From Caprella mutica (lineage: Eukaryota; Arthropoda; Malacostraca; Amphipoda; Caprellidae), in assembly GCA_947561585.1 (NCBI GenBank), contig CANNZV010000322.1, positions 124,001-188,000 of the forward strand: a stretch of DNA of 64,000 bases. The letters run 5' to 3'. Under the pieces are notes generated by a model. That model was given only the letters and a program-made list of their open reading frames with translations, had not been told where the DNA came from and did not search any database. The position numbers were made by a program, and so were the translations under genes. This document shows positions 14,271 to 26,875 of the stretch, piece after piece. Numbering within the stretch: position 1 is the first letter of the stretch; every line of letters begins with the position of its first letter.

Positions 14271-15597
14271 TTCTGAGCTTCAGTTTTTAATGATCATTTA
14301 TATCAATTTGAAGGCAATATTATTTAAAATAACTTCATTAACTTATCACTCTAACCTCATTAGCAATGATCCATCCATTACTTGATGCGATACAAAAAGA
14401 GAAAATTTGAATTCATCTCCTGATAATAATGTATTTCATACAGTAGGTAATACTTTATTCATATTTACTTTGAAAAAATAGTATTTGATAATTAAGGATG
14501 AGTTACTAAATTGAGAGAATGCTAAAGTTTTTAAAATTTATTTTGTAATATTTTAACGAGGAAAAATAGATGAAAAACAACTCCAGACATTGTTCAACTA
14601 TATATATATATTTCTGGAGCACAAATAAATTAAATTTTAATGATACTTGTAATGTTATTCTAAATTTATGTAATTTATGTAATTCTAAATTTAATGAGAA
14701 TACCTATTAATAGTAACAAAAGTTTTCATATGAAAAACCCTATTACAATGAAATATGAATTAATATTACAGTGGTTAAAGTAATGTGATGCAAAATAACT
14801 GAATATATAAGCTATTAGAATTATCACATTGGAATAATGCACTTTATTCAGTCTTTTTTTTCTTCTAACAAGTGATAGTGGCACTTTATCCTATTATGAG
14901 AGAATGCTTCTTATCACGGTTTAGTAATTTAGCAGTTAAATAAGTCTGTACAATTTTACTACTTAGTGTTGCTAACAATTGGTCTGACGTAATCAAGGAA
15001 ATATCTTCACTAATCCAATATAATCATTTCTTTCTATTGGGATTCACCAGGAATAAAGTGTATCAATTCAACACAGTGACACCAATGAGTTGAAGAATAG
15101 AATCAGTCAAACATTTGCAGGAGTAAAAAAAAAGTAACCATGGAAATGTTCAAACCCGTCTAAATTTCGTCATCCAAAATAATGACTACCAAACTGAAAT
15201 ATAATATATATAAAGTGAAATATAAACTTAATTAGTAGTAAAATTATGAAGTTTTAAGATTGTTATAAAAACCAACATAACTATAAATTAGTATTGTATT
15301 TATAAATGTATTTATATTGATTTACTAATTTAGGAGAGAGTTCTATTCCACCAATACCATCTTCGCTTGTCAAACTATAAGACACTTATTATAGTTATTA
15401 AATCAGATAGAATTATCAATAAATTTAATATGAAATAATGTAGCTTTTATATTAAACTCAGTTTAATTTATTAATTATAAGATAGTTTATCAATGGCGTT
15501 TGTTTAATGGTTGAAGTAAGTACCTATGTAGTCAAAGGACCAGACAGATGCACACCTGCCCAACTACTGCCAAACACCTGTCAGATGGCGTGTGGAC

Positions 15598-15641
15598 GGG
15601 ATGCTAGGGATGGAGGGAGGGGGGGGGGTGAAGGGGTTTGA
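15598..15641 (+). other. G-rich tract with G-quadruplex potential
   Basis: Four or more G runs of three or longer with short spacers, including a run of about ten Gs, in an otherwise AT-rich setting. Two CACCTG E-boxes lie just upstream, at about 15553-15585. Confidence 0.5.
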
Positions 15642-16859
15642 AATGAATGGGGAAGTGGAGAGGAAAGAATAGGCAAAGTCTGATAAGGAACTTCATTTCA
15701 GAAAATTAGGAGGTAATTTTTTTAATTTATTCCGTATAATATCATTGTAGGCCACTAACTTTAAATTGTATGGGTAGGTGTACCAGATAGAAGAAAGCTA
15801 GAAAAATATTTACTAACCTAGCTTCAAAAAAGAAAAGAAAAAAATATTTAGCAAAGAATTGAATATTCATTCACTTCATTGGTAAATATTTTGATTTAAT
15901 TTATTAATACAAAATAATAAGTTGATTTAACAAATAGTTTCTAATAAAATATTGTAACTTCCTATAAATGATAAATACCGAGGCTATTATAGTGACTATT
16001 TTTTCTGTCGTTCCTATTTTTTTATGCATGACCTGTACAGTGAAATGAATACAAACATGACCAGTTGATTTGAAAAAAGATACCGTTTTTCACAGGGTAA
16101 ATGGCTTACAATACTCATTTAGCCTCACTCATTGCATCAAATCATATGTTTATTAGTACAGTAAAAAATAAAAAATTTCCCTTATATTCCCCATTAATAT
16201 GTATTATGATACACTTTTCTCATTCATTTTCATTATATTCTTATGATCAGGTCTTGCAAAATGCGTCTGAAAGTTACAATACCACCTAAAGTTTTTTTTC
16301 GATTCTTCCCATGTTTTTTATGGTAATATGATGTTGGTTTTTAAACTCGGAAGTTTTTTTTAGTAACCATGATGGGAAGAGACTGAAATAAAAAGGTAAA
16401 TTGTCTATTTTTTGTCAATTTAACGTCCGTAACCGTTGGTAAAATTTACATGTTTTCCAAAGTAGTTAGAATGTGTGTAGCGAGTTAGAAAATAATAATG
16501 TGAGCAATGAATTGCTGAGTGAATTTCATTTACTTTCAGTCTTTCGAAAAAAGTTTAATCAAAAGAAATTACTAAAAACATAGCAACCAGGCATTATTAG
16601 TTTAATTATATCATTTGAAATCGAGTTTGCTAAAGTATCATTATTACATATAAGATGAAAAATATAAAATTTGTAAAAAAAAACTGCAATACTTACACTC
16701 CATATATTGAATTATCTAATAGGCTTTATTGAGTAATGTTCCAGATTAATTGCTTGAAATATTGTAAAATCATTTTTAAGAACAATTTATTCCAAGAATA
16801 GCTATTTCAACAGTTCACATAGCTACCTAATTTAGTTATAAGAATAATTGATTCCCGTT

Positions 16860-17180
16860 CAATTATTCCCGGACAATTGATTCTCAATCATTTGATTCCC
16901 AGTTATTTGATTTCCGGTTTTTTGATTCTCCATCAATTGATTCCCGGTCATTTTATTCTCAATCAATTCATTCCCGGTTATTTGATTCTCAATCAATTGA
17001 TTCCCGGTCATTTTATTCCCGGATATTTGATTCTCAATCAATTGATTCCCGGTTATTTGATTCTCAATCAATTGATTCCCGGTCATTTGATTCTCAATCA
17101 ATTGATTCCCGGTCATTTGATTCTCAATCAATTGATTCCCGGTCATTTGATTCTCAATCAATTGATTCCCGGTCATATGA
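16860..17180. repeat. Minisatellite, 30-bp (10-bp submotif) unit, about 11 copies
   Basis: Built from TTGATTCTCAATCAA and TTGATTCCCGGTCAT words. The first is a perfect hairpin (TTGATT, loop CTC, AATCAA). Central copies are near-identical and the 5' edge is degenerate. The open frames (10-residue repeats on the minus strand) follow from the unit length of 30. Confidence 0.9.
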
Positions 17181-17386
17181 TCTCTAGTCAGTTATATTTT
17201 TCGGTTTGTATACACCTAGTATACATATTATTGGTGTGTACATTAATTACATTACAATAATAGAGATTTACACCTTACGATTGATAAAGTTTGAAAAAAA
17301 TCAAGCAATAAGAGTAAACACAACTAACAAGAAATTACCTTTTTATTCAAATAAGTAACAAAAATATTCAATAACAAAATCAAATG

Positions 17387-17402
17387 TACAGGCATACCCC
17401 GC
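17387..17402 (+). mobile_element. Possible pogo-like transposon end
   Basis: TACAGGCATACCCCGC resembles the CAG...CC-CGCTT ends of pogo/Tigger-type elements. A related end, TACAGGCAAGCCTCGC, occurs at 62970-62985. No matching opposite end was found for either. Confidence 0.25.
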
Positions 17403-17483
17403 TCTTATAACATCTCGCACTTATGACAAGTGAAATAAGTGTGTACCATGCATCGCGATTATTTCTTTTGATATAGGCACTAT

Positions 17484-17724
17484 TTAGGAGTAACTTTGGT
17501 AATGTTGTTGGTAGTTTTTAAGCTGCATTCACCGTAACTGTTGCTGACATTGTAATGTTGCAGGTGGAGTGGATTAAAATATTATACTGTAAATATCATA
17601 CAGATAACATTTACCATAAAATGTATTTTGGTCGATCCTACCTGCATGAAGATAATGTTTGTATTAGTTACGGTGAAACAGCTTAACCGAAAACAACCAA
17701 CAAAATTACCAAAGTTACTCCTAA
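17484..17724. mobile_element. Long imperfect palindrome, MITE-like, about 240 bp
   Basis: The left arm (17484-17565, starting TTAGGAGTAACTTTGGTAAT) pairs with the right arm (17641-17724, ending AAAGTTACTCCTA). Arms of about 80 bp have scattered mismatches around a 75-bp centre. Weaker complementarity extends roughly 25 bp further out. No clear target duplication was found. Confidence 0.7.
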
Positions 17725-17914
17725 AATATTATTTAATAGAAAATAATTAGTTTGCTTAATAATTAATTAATTAGCTGATTGAATTCTGTTTCAATAATTA
17801 TTTTGGCATTTGAATGGATTTATTTATTAATTATATAGTAGATGTCAATTTGTTTAATAAATGAAGGTCGTAACAGATTATTTGTGTGCTAACGTATATA
17901 AGTAAAAAAGTATA

Positions 17915-17990
17915 TGACCGAGGATCAAATGACCGAGAATCAATTGATTGGGGATCAAATGGCACGGGAATAAAATAAACAGGAATAAAG
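17915..17990. repeat. Inverted remnant of the 30-bp minisatellite words
   Basis: ATCAAATGACCGAGAATCAA and CAATTGATTGGGGATC are the reverse-complement counterparts of the repeat words at 16.86-17.18 kb. The palindrome at 17.5 kb thus sits between oppositely oriented copies. Confidence 0.6.
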
Positions 17991-18237
17991 GAATTTACAG
18001 GTCACCGTTCCCTCCACATCACCACGGAATGCTATTGAAGTTCTACCTCACTCACTGACCTTGTCTGTGACTGCTGATGCACCTGCTTGCAGAATATCGT
18101 CAGTTGTGACGTACATGCATTTTGCTTGAAAACATTAATAATAAAATGTTCACTCAATGGAAATTCCTTTATGAGCGTCAAGTAAGGGGTTGAGTACCCT
18201 GAAGGGGTGGGCCTGACCCCCTGCACCATGTTGTGAT

Positions 18238-18419
18238 ATACAGGGTGACCTACAAAAAAGTGTACCCCAGTTTGAATTAATATAAATACCGTACACATAC
18301 AAACTTAAGCAATGACGTGGTAGAATGGATACATGAAAAAATCTAATTTTGAATTCACTTCAACTCATTTTTTAACTACTTATAAATACGATATTCGTAT
18401 TCAGCCTGTCACCCTGTAT
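18238..18419. mobile_element. Small TA-flanked inverted-repeat element (MITE), 182 bp
   Basis: ACAGGGTGAC at 18240-18249 is matched by GTCACCCTGT at 18408-18417, both preceded or followed by TA/TAT. ACAGGGTG-type ends with TA flanks are common in insect DNA transposons. The interior has no coding capacity. Confidence 0.65.
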
Positions 18420-18771
18420 TTATTTGCGGTACATGAGGTGGAAATTACTGCTAATTTGTTTGAATAATAGTAATGCACATTGAAAATAAGAAAAAATATC
18501 CAAAGAGATAATTTAATCATTTAAAGATACACTCATATGATATGGAATCTAGCAAATCATTAATTCATTCATAATATTGATATCTAAAATTTCAAAGAAA
18601 GTTAACCTGTTCAACCTTATCGATAAGGTTATTTTGCAACAAAGTATAGAAAGTAACTCATTCTGTCAGATGTGAGACAGGCATAGTAGAGTTAATAGGC
18701 TACTATTACACATTAAATAAAATGGAAAGAATTGGATAGTGAGGTATGAATGATAGTATTTATTATATACT

Positions 18772-19753
18772 ATTGCAGTAAGTCATTTCTTATTTCTTAC
18801 CATTGCAGTAAGTCATTTCTTATTTCTTACCATTGCAGTAAGTCATTCTTACCATTGCAATAAGTCATTTCTTACCATTGCAGTAAGTCATTCTTACCTT
18901 TGCAGTAAGTCATTTCTTACCATTGAAATAAGTCATTTCTTAACACTGCAATAAGTCATTTCTTACCATTGCAGTAAGTCATTTCTTACCATTGCAATAA
19001 GTCATTTCTTACCATTGCAATAAGTCATTTCTTACCACTGCAGTAAGTCATTCCTTACCACTGTAGAAAGTCATTTCTTACCATTGCAATAAGTCATTTC
19101 TTACCATTGCAGTAAGTCATTCTTACCTTTGCAGTAAGTCATTTCTTACCATTGAAATAAGTCATTTATTTTAACACTGCAATAAGTCATTTCTTACCAT
19201 TGCAGTAAGTCATTTCTTACCATTGCAATAAGTCATTTCTTACCATTGCAATAAGTCATTTCTTACCACTGCAGTAAGTCATTCCTTACCACTGTAGAAA
19301 GTCATTTCTTACCATTGCAATAAGTCATTTCTTACCACTGCAATAAGTCATTCCTTTCCATTGCAGTAAGTCATTTCTTACCACTGTAGTAAGTCATTTC
19401 TTACCACTGTAGTAAGTCATTTCTTACCGCTGTAGTAAGTCATCTCTTACCACTGCAGTAAGTCATTTCTTACCACTGTAGTAAGTCATTTCTTACCACT
19501 GTAGTAAGTCATTTCTTACCACTGTAGTAAGTCATTTCTTACCACTGCAGTAAGTCATTTCTTACCACTGTAGTAAGTCATTTCTTACCACTGCAGTAAT
19601 TCATTTCTTACCACTGTAGTAAGTCATTTCTTACCACTGTAGTAAGTCATTTCTAACCACTGTAGTAAGTCATTTCTTACCACTGTAGTAAGTCATTTCT
19701 TACCACTGCAGTAAGTCATTTCTTACCACTGCAGTAAGTCATTTCTTACCATT
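18772..19753. repeat. Minisatellite, 23-bp unit, about 43 copies
   Basis: The unit is AGTAAGTCATTTCTTACCAC plus TGT, TGC or TTGC. It contains the inverted repeat GTAAG-TCATTT-CTTAC. A run of variants (short TCATTCTTACCTTTG, then TTGAAATAAG) recurs about 229 bp apart near 18888 and 19117, showing block duplication. The 5' half uses ATTGCA and the 3' half ACTGTA variants. Confidence 0.95.
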
Positions 19754-19867
19754 AGAGTTTACTGACCTGTAGGTACATTGTGATGTTCACAGGTGTATAA
19801 ACTGACACACACTTTAATTGCAACTGATTATTGCATATTGGCTATAGAAAATAGAAGATATTATTGC

Positions 19868-20486
19868 TAATAATGCGTGGTATTAGCTTATATTACCGAT
19901 AATAGTGCGTGGTATTAGCTTATATTACCGATAATAATGCGTGGTATTAGCTTATATTACCGATAATAGTGCGTGGTATTAGCTTATATTACCGATAATA
20001 GTGCGTGGTATTAGCTTATATTACCGATAATAATGCGTGGTATTAGCTTATATTACCGATAATAGTGCGTGGTATTAGCTTATATTACCGATAATAATGC
20101 GTGGTATTAGCTTATATTACCGATAATAGTGCGTGGTATTAGCTTATATTACCGATAATAATGAGTGGTATTAGCTTATATTACCGATAATAGTGCGTGG
20201 TATTAGCTTATATTACCGATAATAGTGCGTGGTATTAGCTTATATTACCGATAATAGTGCGTGGTATTATCTTATATTACCGATAATAATGAGTGGTATT
20301 AGCTCATATTACCGATAATAGTGCGTGGTATTAGCTTACATTACCGATAATAATGAGTGGTATTAGCTCATATAACCAATAATAATGCGTGGTATTAGCT
20401 TACATTACCGATAATAATGAGTGGTATTAGCTCATATAACCAATAATAATGCGTGGTATTAGCTTATATTACCGATAATATGCGTG
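19868..20486. repeat. Minisatellite, 32-bp unit, about 19 copies
   Basis: The core GGTATTAGCTTATATTACC is a near-perfect inverted repeat, joined by GATAATAGTGCGT or GATAATAATGCGT. GTGCGT and ATGCGT types alternate in places. The 3' copies are more variable. Confidence 0.93.
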
Positions 20487-20626
20487 ACAATAAGCTTTCA
20501 CACTATCTAATATATGCAAAATAAATTCTATTGGTCTATTTTTAGACGCTTAACACTGTTAAAAACATCTATTGAATTAAAATAAAAAAATTGTTCATAA
20601 GTACACACAATGTCTCTATGTGTAAT

Positions 20627-20912
20627 CAGTCCATAGGTTGGTGTACAGTCCATAGGTTGGTGTACAGTCCATAGGTTGGTGTACAGTCCATAGGTTGGTG
20701 TACAGTCCATAGGTTGGTGTACAGTCCATAGGTTGGTGTACAGTCCATAGGTTGGTGTACAGTCCATAGGTTGGTGTACAGTCCATAGGTTGGTGTACAG
20801 TACATAGGTTGGTGTACAGTTCATAGGTTGGTGTACAGTACATAGGTTGGTGTACAGTCCATAGGTTGGTGTACAGTACATAGGTTGGTGTACAGTACAT
20901 AGGTTGGTGTGT
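20627..20912. repeat. Minisatellite, 19-bp unit, 15 copies
   Basis: The unit AGTCCATAGGTTGGTGTAC is almost invariant; the 3' copies carry AGTACATAG or AGTTCATAG. Confidence 0.95.
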
Positions 20913-21325
20913 TCTTTATGTTCTTACAATATAGTTTCAAATTGATGTACATACAGTCAGACTAATTTTCATTTGAGTCTTGTACACTTGTGTAGAAACT
21001 AAAATCGATATCTTGATGGCAAACTCTACACAGATATATCTATGGATGTTGAGAAAAGCATGTGCTGCAGATAGATCAGTAATAACATTTATTGTGTTCT
21101 AAGGCATTTGACTTTAAGTTACAGTCTATCACAATTATTAATTGTTAGGAAATTAAACATTTTCAAATAATGCAATGATTTTAAACAAACGACTTTTAAT
21201 GAAAATATATATTTGAAAACGGGGAGGAAGATTTTTACAATATGATGTGATATTGTATTTTTAAATACATTTTAAAAATACATTATATTTCACATGCACA
21301 AATTTTTAGTTTTAGTTAGGTATGC

Positions 21326-22820
21326 ATTATCGGTGGGCCTATCTATCGGTGTGCCTATCTATCGGCGTGCCTATCTACCGGTGTGCCTATCTATCGGTGT
21401 GCCTATCTATCGGTGTGCCTATCTACCGGTGTGCCTATCTACCGGTGTGCCTATCTATCGGTGTGCCTATCTACCGGTGTGCCTATCTATCGGTGTGCCT
21501 ATATATCGGTGTGACTATCTATCGGTGTACCTATCTATCGGTGTGCCTATCTACTGGTGTGCCTATGTACCGGTGTACCTATCTATCGTTATACCTATCT
21601 ATCGGTGTGCCTATCTATCAGTGTGCCTATCTATCGGTGTGCCTATCTACCAGTGTGCCTATCTATCGGTGTGGCTATCTACCGGTGTGACTATATATCG
21701 GTGTGTCTATCTACCGGGGTGTCTATCTATCGGTGTGACTATCTATCGGTGTACCTATCTATCGGTGTGTCTCTCTATCGGTGTGCCTATCTACTGGTGT
21801 GCCTATGTACCGGTGTACCTATCTATCGTTATACCTATCTATCGGTGTGTCTATCTATCGATGTGCCTATCTATCGGTGTGCCTATCTATCGATGTGCCT
21901 ATCTACCGGTGTGTCTATCTATCGGTGTGCCTATCTATCGGTGTGTCTATCTATCGATGTGTCTATCTACCGATGTGCCTATATATCGGTGTGCCTATTT
22001 ATCGATGTGCCTATCTATCGGTGTGCCTATCTACCCGTGTGTCTATCTATCGGTGTGCCTATCTATCGGTGTGCCCATCTATCGATGTGCCTATCTATCG
22101 GTGTCTCTATCTATCGGTGTGTCTATCTATCGGTGCGTCTGTCTATCGGTGTGTCTATCTATCGGTGTGTCTATCTATCGATGTGTCTATCTATCGATGT
22201 GCCTATCTATCGGTGTGACTATCTATCGGTGTGCCTATCTATCGGTGTGCCTATCTATCGATGTGCCTATTTATCGGTGTGCCTATCTTTCGATGTGCCT
22301 ATCTATCGGTGTGCCTATCAACCGGTGTGTCTATCTATCGGTGTGTCTATCTATCGGTGTGTCTGTCTATCGGTGTGTCTATCTATCGGTGCGTCTATCT
22401 ATCGATGTGTCTATCTACCGGTGTGCCTATCTATCGGTGTGTCTATCTATCGATGTGCCTATCTACCGGTGTGCCCATCTATCGGTCTGACTATCTATCG
22501 GTGTGCCTATCTATCGGTGTGCCTATCTATCGATGTGCCTATCTATCGGTGTGCCTATCTACCGGTGTGTCTAGCTATCGGTGTGCCTATCTATCGGTGT
22601 GCCTATCTATCGATCTGCCTATCTATCGGTGTGTCTATCTATCGGTGTGTCTGTCTATTGGTGTGTCTATCTATCGGTGCGTCTATCTATCGATGTGTCT
22701 ATCTACCGGTGTGCCTATCTATCGATGTGTCTATCTATCGGTGTGCCTATCTATCGGTGTGCCTATCTATCGGTGTGCCTATCTATCGGTGTGGCTATCT
22801 ATCGATGTGCTTATATCTAT
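21326..22820. repeat. Large minisatellite, 16-bp unit, about 93 copies
   Basis: The unit CTATCTATCGGTGTGC has frequent GATGTG, ACCGG and TGTC variants. A distinctive block (CTACTGGTG, TATGTACCGG, ATCGTTATAC) recurs exactly 240 bp apart at 21551 and 21791. Another block with GTCTGTCTAT recurs 288 bp apart at 22361 and 22649. The unit lacks stops in several plus-strand frames, which explains the long open frames. It likely grew from a GATA-type microsatellite. Confidence 0.95.
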
Positions 22821-23150
22821 TTGTGACTATTGTAACTAGGTAAGATTTTAAAGCCTAAAATTTTCAACTAGCAAAGCCTTTTTTCCAAATTATCCGATTA
22901 ATCATAATTTCAAAAATGATAATATAGGTAAGAGATTTTTAATGAATTTACCACGCAAGTATATGGCTGAATATTTTCCAAAATTGGATAGATCGATTTA
23001 AATCTCATTTATATTTGAAATAATGAACATTGGCATGACTCATATTGTATTTTCACAGTAACAAGTGCACACTTTTCGTTGCAGGTATTTAGTTAGAGTA
23101 ATGTGAATGAGTTAAAAAGAGATATTGTGAATAACTTCGATAAAACAGGT

Positions 23151-24155
23151 GAATGGTGAGTCATAGTCAGTTGATGGTGACTCAGTGTCAGTTAATGGTG
23201 ACTCAGACTCAATTAATGGTGACTCAGTCTCAATTAATGGTGACTCAGTCTCAATTAATGGTGACTCAGTCTTAATTAAAGGTGACTCAGACTCAATTAA
23301 TGGTGACTCAGTCTCAGTTAATGGTGACTCAGTCTCAGTTAATTGTGACTCAGTGTCAATTAATGGTGACTCAGACTCAGTTAAAGTTGACTCATACTCA
23401 TTTAACGGTGACTCATAGTCAGTTAATGGTGACTCAGTCTCAATTAATGGTGACTCAGTCTTAATTAATGGTGACTCAGACTCAGTTAAAGTTGACTCAT
23501 ACTCATTTAATGGTGACTCATAGTCAGTTAATGGTGACTCATAGTCAGTTAATGGTGACTCATAGTCAGTTAATGGTGACTCATAGTCAGTTAATGGTGA
23601 CTCATAGTCAGTTAATGGTGACTCATAGTCAGTTAATGGTGACTCATAGTCAGTTAATGGTGACTCATAGTCAGTTAATGGTGACTCATAGTCAGTTAAT
23701 GGTGACTCATAGTCAGTTAATGGTGACTCATACTCATTTAACGGTGACTCATAGTCAGTTAATGGTGACTCAGTCTCAATTAATGGTGACTCAGTCTTAA
23801 TTAATGGTGACTCAGACTCAGTTAAAGTTGACTCATACTCATTTAATGGTGACTCATAGTCAGTTAATGGTGACTCATAGTCAGTTAATGGTGACTCATA
23901 GTCAGTTAATGGTGACTCATAGTCAGTTAATGGTGACTCATAGTCAGTTAATGGTGACTCATAGTCAGTTAATGGTGACTCATAGTCAGTTAATGGTGAC
24001 TCATAGTCAGTTAATGGTGACTCATAGTCAGTTAATGGTGACTCATAGTCAGTTAATGGTGACTCATAGTCAGTTAATGGTGACTCATAGTCAGTTAATG
24101 GTGACTCATAGTCAGTTAATGGTGACTCATAGTCAGTTAATGGTGACTCAGTGTC
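23151..24155. repeat. Minisatellite, 21-bp unit, about 48 copies, AP-1 site in nearly every unit
   Basis: The unit is AGTCAGTTAATGGTGACTCA plus T. Almost every copy contains TGACTCA, the AP-1 consensus. A variant block (TTAAAGTTGACTCATACTCA) recurs 336 bp apart (16 units), near 23490 and 23826. Two homogeneous stretches surround it. Frames are open on both strands because 21 is a multiple of three. Confidence 0.95.
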
Positions 24156-26364
24156 AAGAAATGGTTTCATGTTCTACAGCAAAATGTCACCATACTAAAT
24201 ATGTTAGCTATGCAGAATAATATCAGTGCAATCAGAATTTTCTCCAATGAAACTCAGTACGTTTCAGTTAATCTATTTAATACAAATTTCGAATCACTGA
24301 CATCTCTGCACTAGTGTCGGTTGGCCACCTGGTAATTCCATCCCATTATTCGGCACATGCCGAAGCTTCAAACGAAATGAAAGAAAGGAGAGAAAGGCTT
24401 CGAATAAAACACCATTTATGAATCACACAAACAAATAATTCAATGAATTCCAATATGCGATAACAAAGCCATAGATTCTACTCCTTTGCCAATGCCTTTA
24501 CGGTTGGTACGCGAGGTGCCATTCCGACTTAAGAAAGGTTGAATTCCGCCGGATTCCCGAATGCTTTTGTTCCTAAAGGGTGTGACCAACTATTCGGGAA
24601 CATCAGAGAGCTTTGTTGTGATTCCTGAATCTTTTCACTGTGGCTCTATCGAAGAAATCCATTTTAATGGATTGTTAAATATAACTTTAATACTTTTCAG
24701 CTTCTGCTACATTATACTTTATTATGTATATAGTTGTAATGTATATTATGGTTATGAAGATTTTATAGATTTAATTCAAAAGCAATTTTCTATTTTTGAT
24801 TTTTTTCAGTCGTTAGGAATAACTTTTTTCAATGAGTTGAAAATACAAAACATGAGTTGATAAGTAAAGTGTGATGTACTGAACAGTAATTAGTTATACA
24901 TTAAGAAATATTAAAGGTAACTTGTAATTTATCTTGCATACTATTTTACTCAATAGTTTTACAATATTTTCAGTCTTCTTTTGGTCTATTTGATCGATCT
25001 AAAAAAATAGTTCAGTGAATAAAAAAAATGAGTGAAATTCTTGCTCTCGTCGGTGTCACTTTTCATCTCGTCGGCAGGTATTTATTTACCTTTCTCCCAC
25101 ATACATTTGCCTAAGAAAGGAAAGTAGCAAACACCTTCAGAATGCCTTTTATTGTGACAAAATGGGACGCCATTGTCCCTGGATTGACACCAACAGATAA
25201 AAAGACTGTGGACTTTGATGCTACTTCCAAGAGATAAAATACCTAAGTGTCGATGGCATCTCTTTATATGGAACATGCTTCCATTTAAAAAGAAATGCAG
25301 GTATCCTTTGAAGGGTCAGATATTTAACTGCCTTTATTTCATTGGAGATTCAACTGAAACCTTGCTAACATTCAATTTCGATACTTCACTTATAGTGTAT
25401 TATAGGTTTTCTCAACATTAAATCAATATTAATAGTCAAGAAAAAATCTATTCATATATTATATCCACCCGGAATGTTGGATGATCATTTTATAAGTTCA
25501 CAAACGAAATTCATTCGAAGACGCCTTCTTTCAACTTCCTTGAATATGTTCAAAAGAACCAAGAACAAAGGACTGGAAAAGATCTTCCAAATATTCGAAC
25601 ACAATCAACCGCTGAAAGCCCTTACACATAAAGGCAAGATTTCAATCGACCATTCAAGAAAACTTTGAATTATTGAAATACCAGCAGCAGATTTAGCCGG
25701 TTGGAAAGGTCTTCACGATTCGTTAGGCAAGTACCTTCCTTCGAAACATTTTAACTTCAATCTTAATCTCGTAATGGAAAGTTATTCTTTGCAAACTACA
25801 ATGAAATTCCTTAAGGAATGCAAATGTATTTGGCATACCAAAGGTTGCGCATGGTAAATATTCCTATCAATTAGCTTTATCAGTTTCAATGTTATTTATC
25901 ATTTCTCAAACTGAATAAAACCATAAAATTGAATATATTTACTATTATTCATAAATTGTATTTTATTATCTAAATAGTCATTTATATTTTTCCTAATTTT
26001 TATGATTTTTTTAGATTTCCATAAAACGAATGACACAAATTTTTGAAGATTTGTAAATAGAGTCAATTAAACATTAAAAATACTCATTATTTTGAATATA
26101 GAGCTTTCTTTACTTTAATTAATCTACAGGTGATTCAAACTAATTTTTGTTGAAAAGTTATAGTAAATAAGATGGTGAGGAATATTGGTTTTTAAACATA
26201 CTTTTTCTTAAATACTAATATTAGTTTGATTTGTTATATACGATAGAGAGCAGAAAATTGTAAAAACTTACAAAAACTAAATAGAATTTGAAAGAATTTT
26301 AATATACATTTCACCTAAAAATTTTTTTTTTGCATTACATTCAATATTTTTCATAACGGTTGCT
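24156..26364. other. Non-coding DNA, possible relic segments
   Basis: No gene recognised. A perfect palindrome (TTCGGCACATGCCGAA, 24349-24364) and GC-richer stretches with repeated ATTCC/GGAAT words (24.3-24.66, 25.2-25.8 kb) stand out. A 64-codon frame at 25474-25668 matches nothing I know. Confidence 0.5.
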
Positions 26365-26875
26365 ACACAGAGAGAAAAAAGTACAACATATATGTGGTCA
26401 TATATAATGGATCATTAATTCATGCTTTGAATCAATTTATTACGTGAGTTGGTTGGACTTTATACATGTTTTCATGTGTGTTAAAACAACCATGACGTGG
26501 TGTGTCATCAAACATTAGTTAATTCAATTCATTTTATGGATTGAATCAACTTACTATGAGAGTTAAAAGTTACTTTCTGAGAATTTTAACGTATGTTGAA
26601 ACAATTATGACAGGGTGTATTGAAGTAACTCTCAAAGAAAGTTAATCCAATGTAACTGGTGTATAGATTAACTTACTATGCGAGTTGGCGCTACTTTTTT
26701 AAACTTTAGGAGTAAGTCAAAAGGACTGTTGTGTTCTAGCCCACATCAATTTAACTCAAGTTAATTAGTACCTGCAACTCACCACGTAGGTAGGGGCAAA
26801 AATAACCCATCAAATTCATATAAGTCAAAACAAATCACATTTGATTTGATTCAACTAATTCTTTCTGTGAGTGTA
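26365..26875. mobile_element. Possible nonautonomous element with internal degenerate tandem copies
   Basis: The left end ACACAGAGAGAAAAAAG is roughly complementary to the right end TTCTTTCTGTGAGTGT. Inside, a block of about 113-121 bp recurs about three times, marked by TTAATTCA/TTAATCCA, then ATCAACTTACTATGAGAGTT-type words (26.43, 26.55 and 26.67 kb). No coding capacity. Family not recognised. Confidence 0.35.

Larger units (their letters stand above)
13233..16859. other. AT-rich non-coding DNA
   Basis: Nothing recognised apart from the short 14.2 kb repeat and the G-rich tract at 15.6 kb. Confidence 0.6.

Noticed and set aside
21294..22843. Frames of up to 428 codons with YLSVCLSIG-type repeats
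   Set aside because: Direct translation of the 16-bp repeat in all plus-strand frames; no signal of a real gene.
23112..24220. Minus-strand frame of 352 codons with regular TDYESPL heptads, and plus-strand counterparts
   Set aside because: The heptad is the 21-bp unit. Plus-strand frames are equally open and there is no promoter or splice context.
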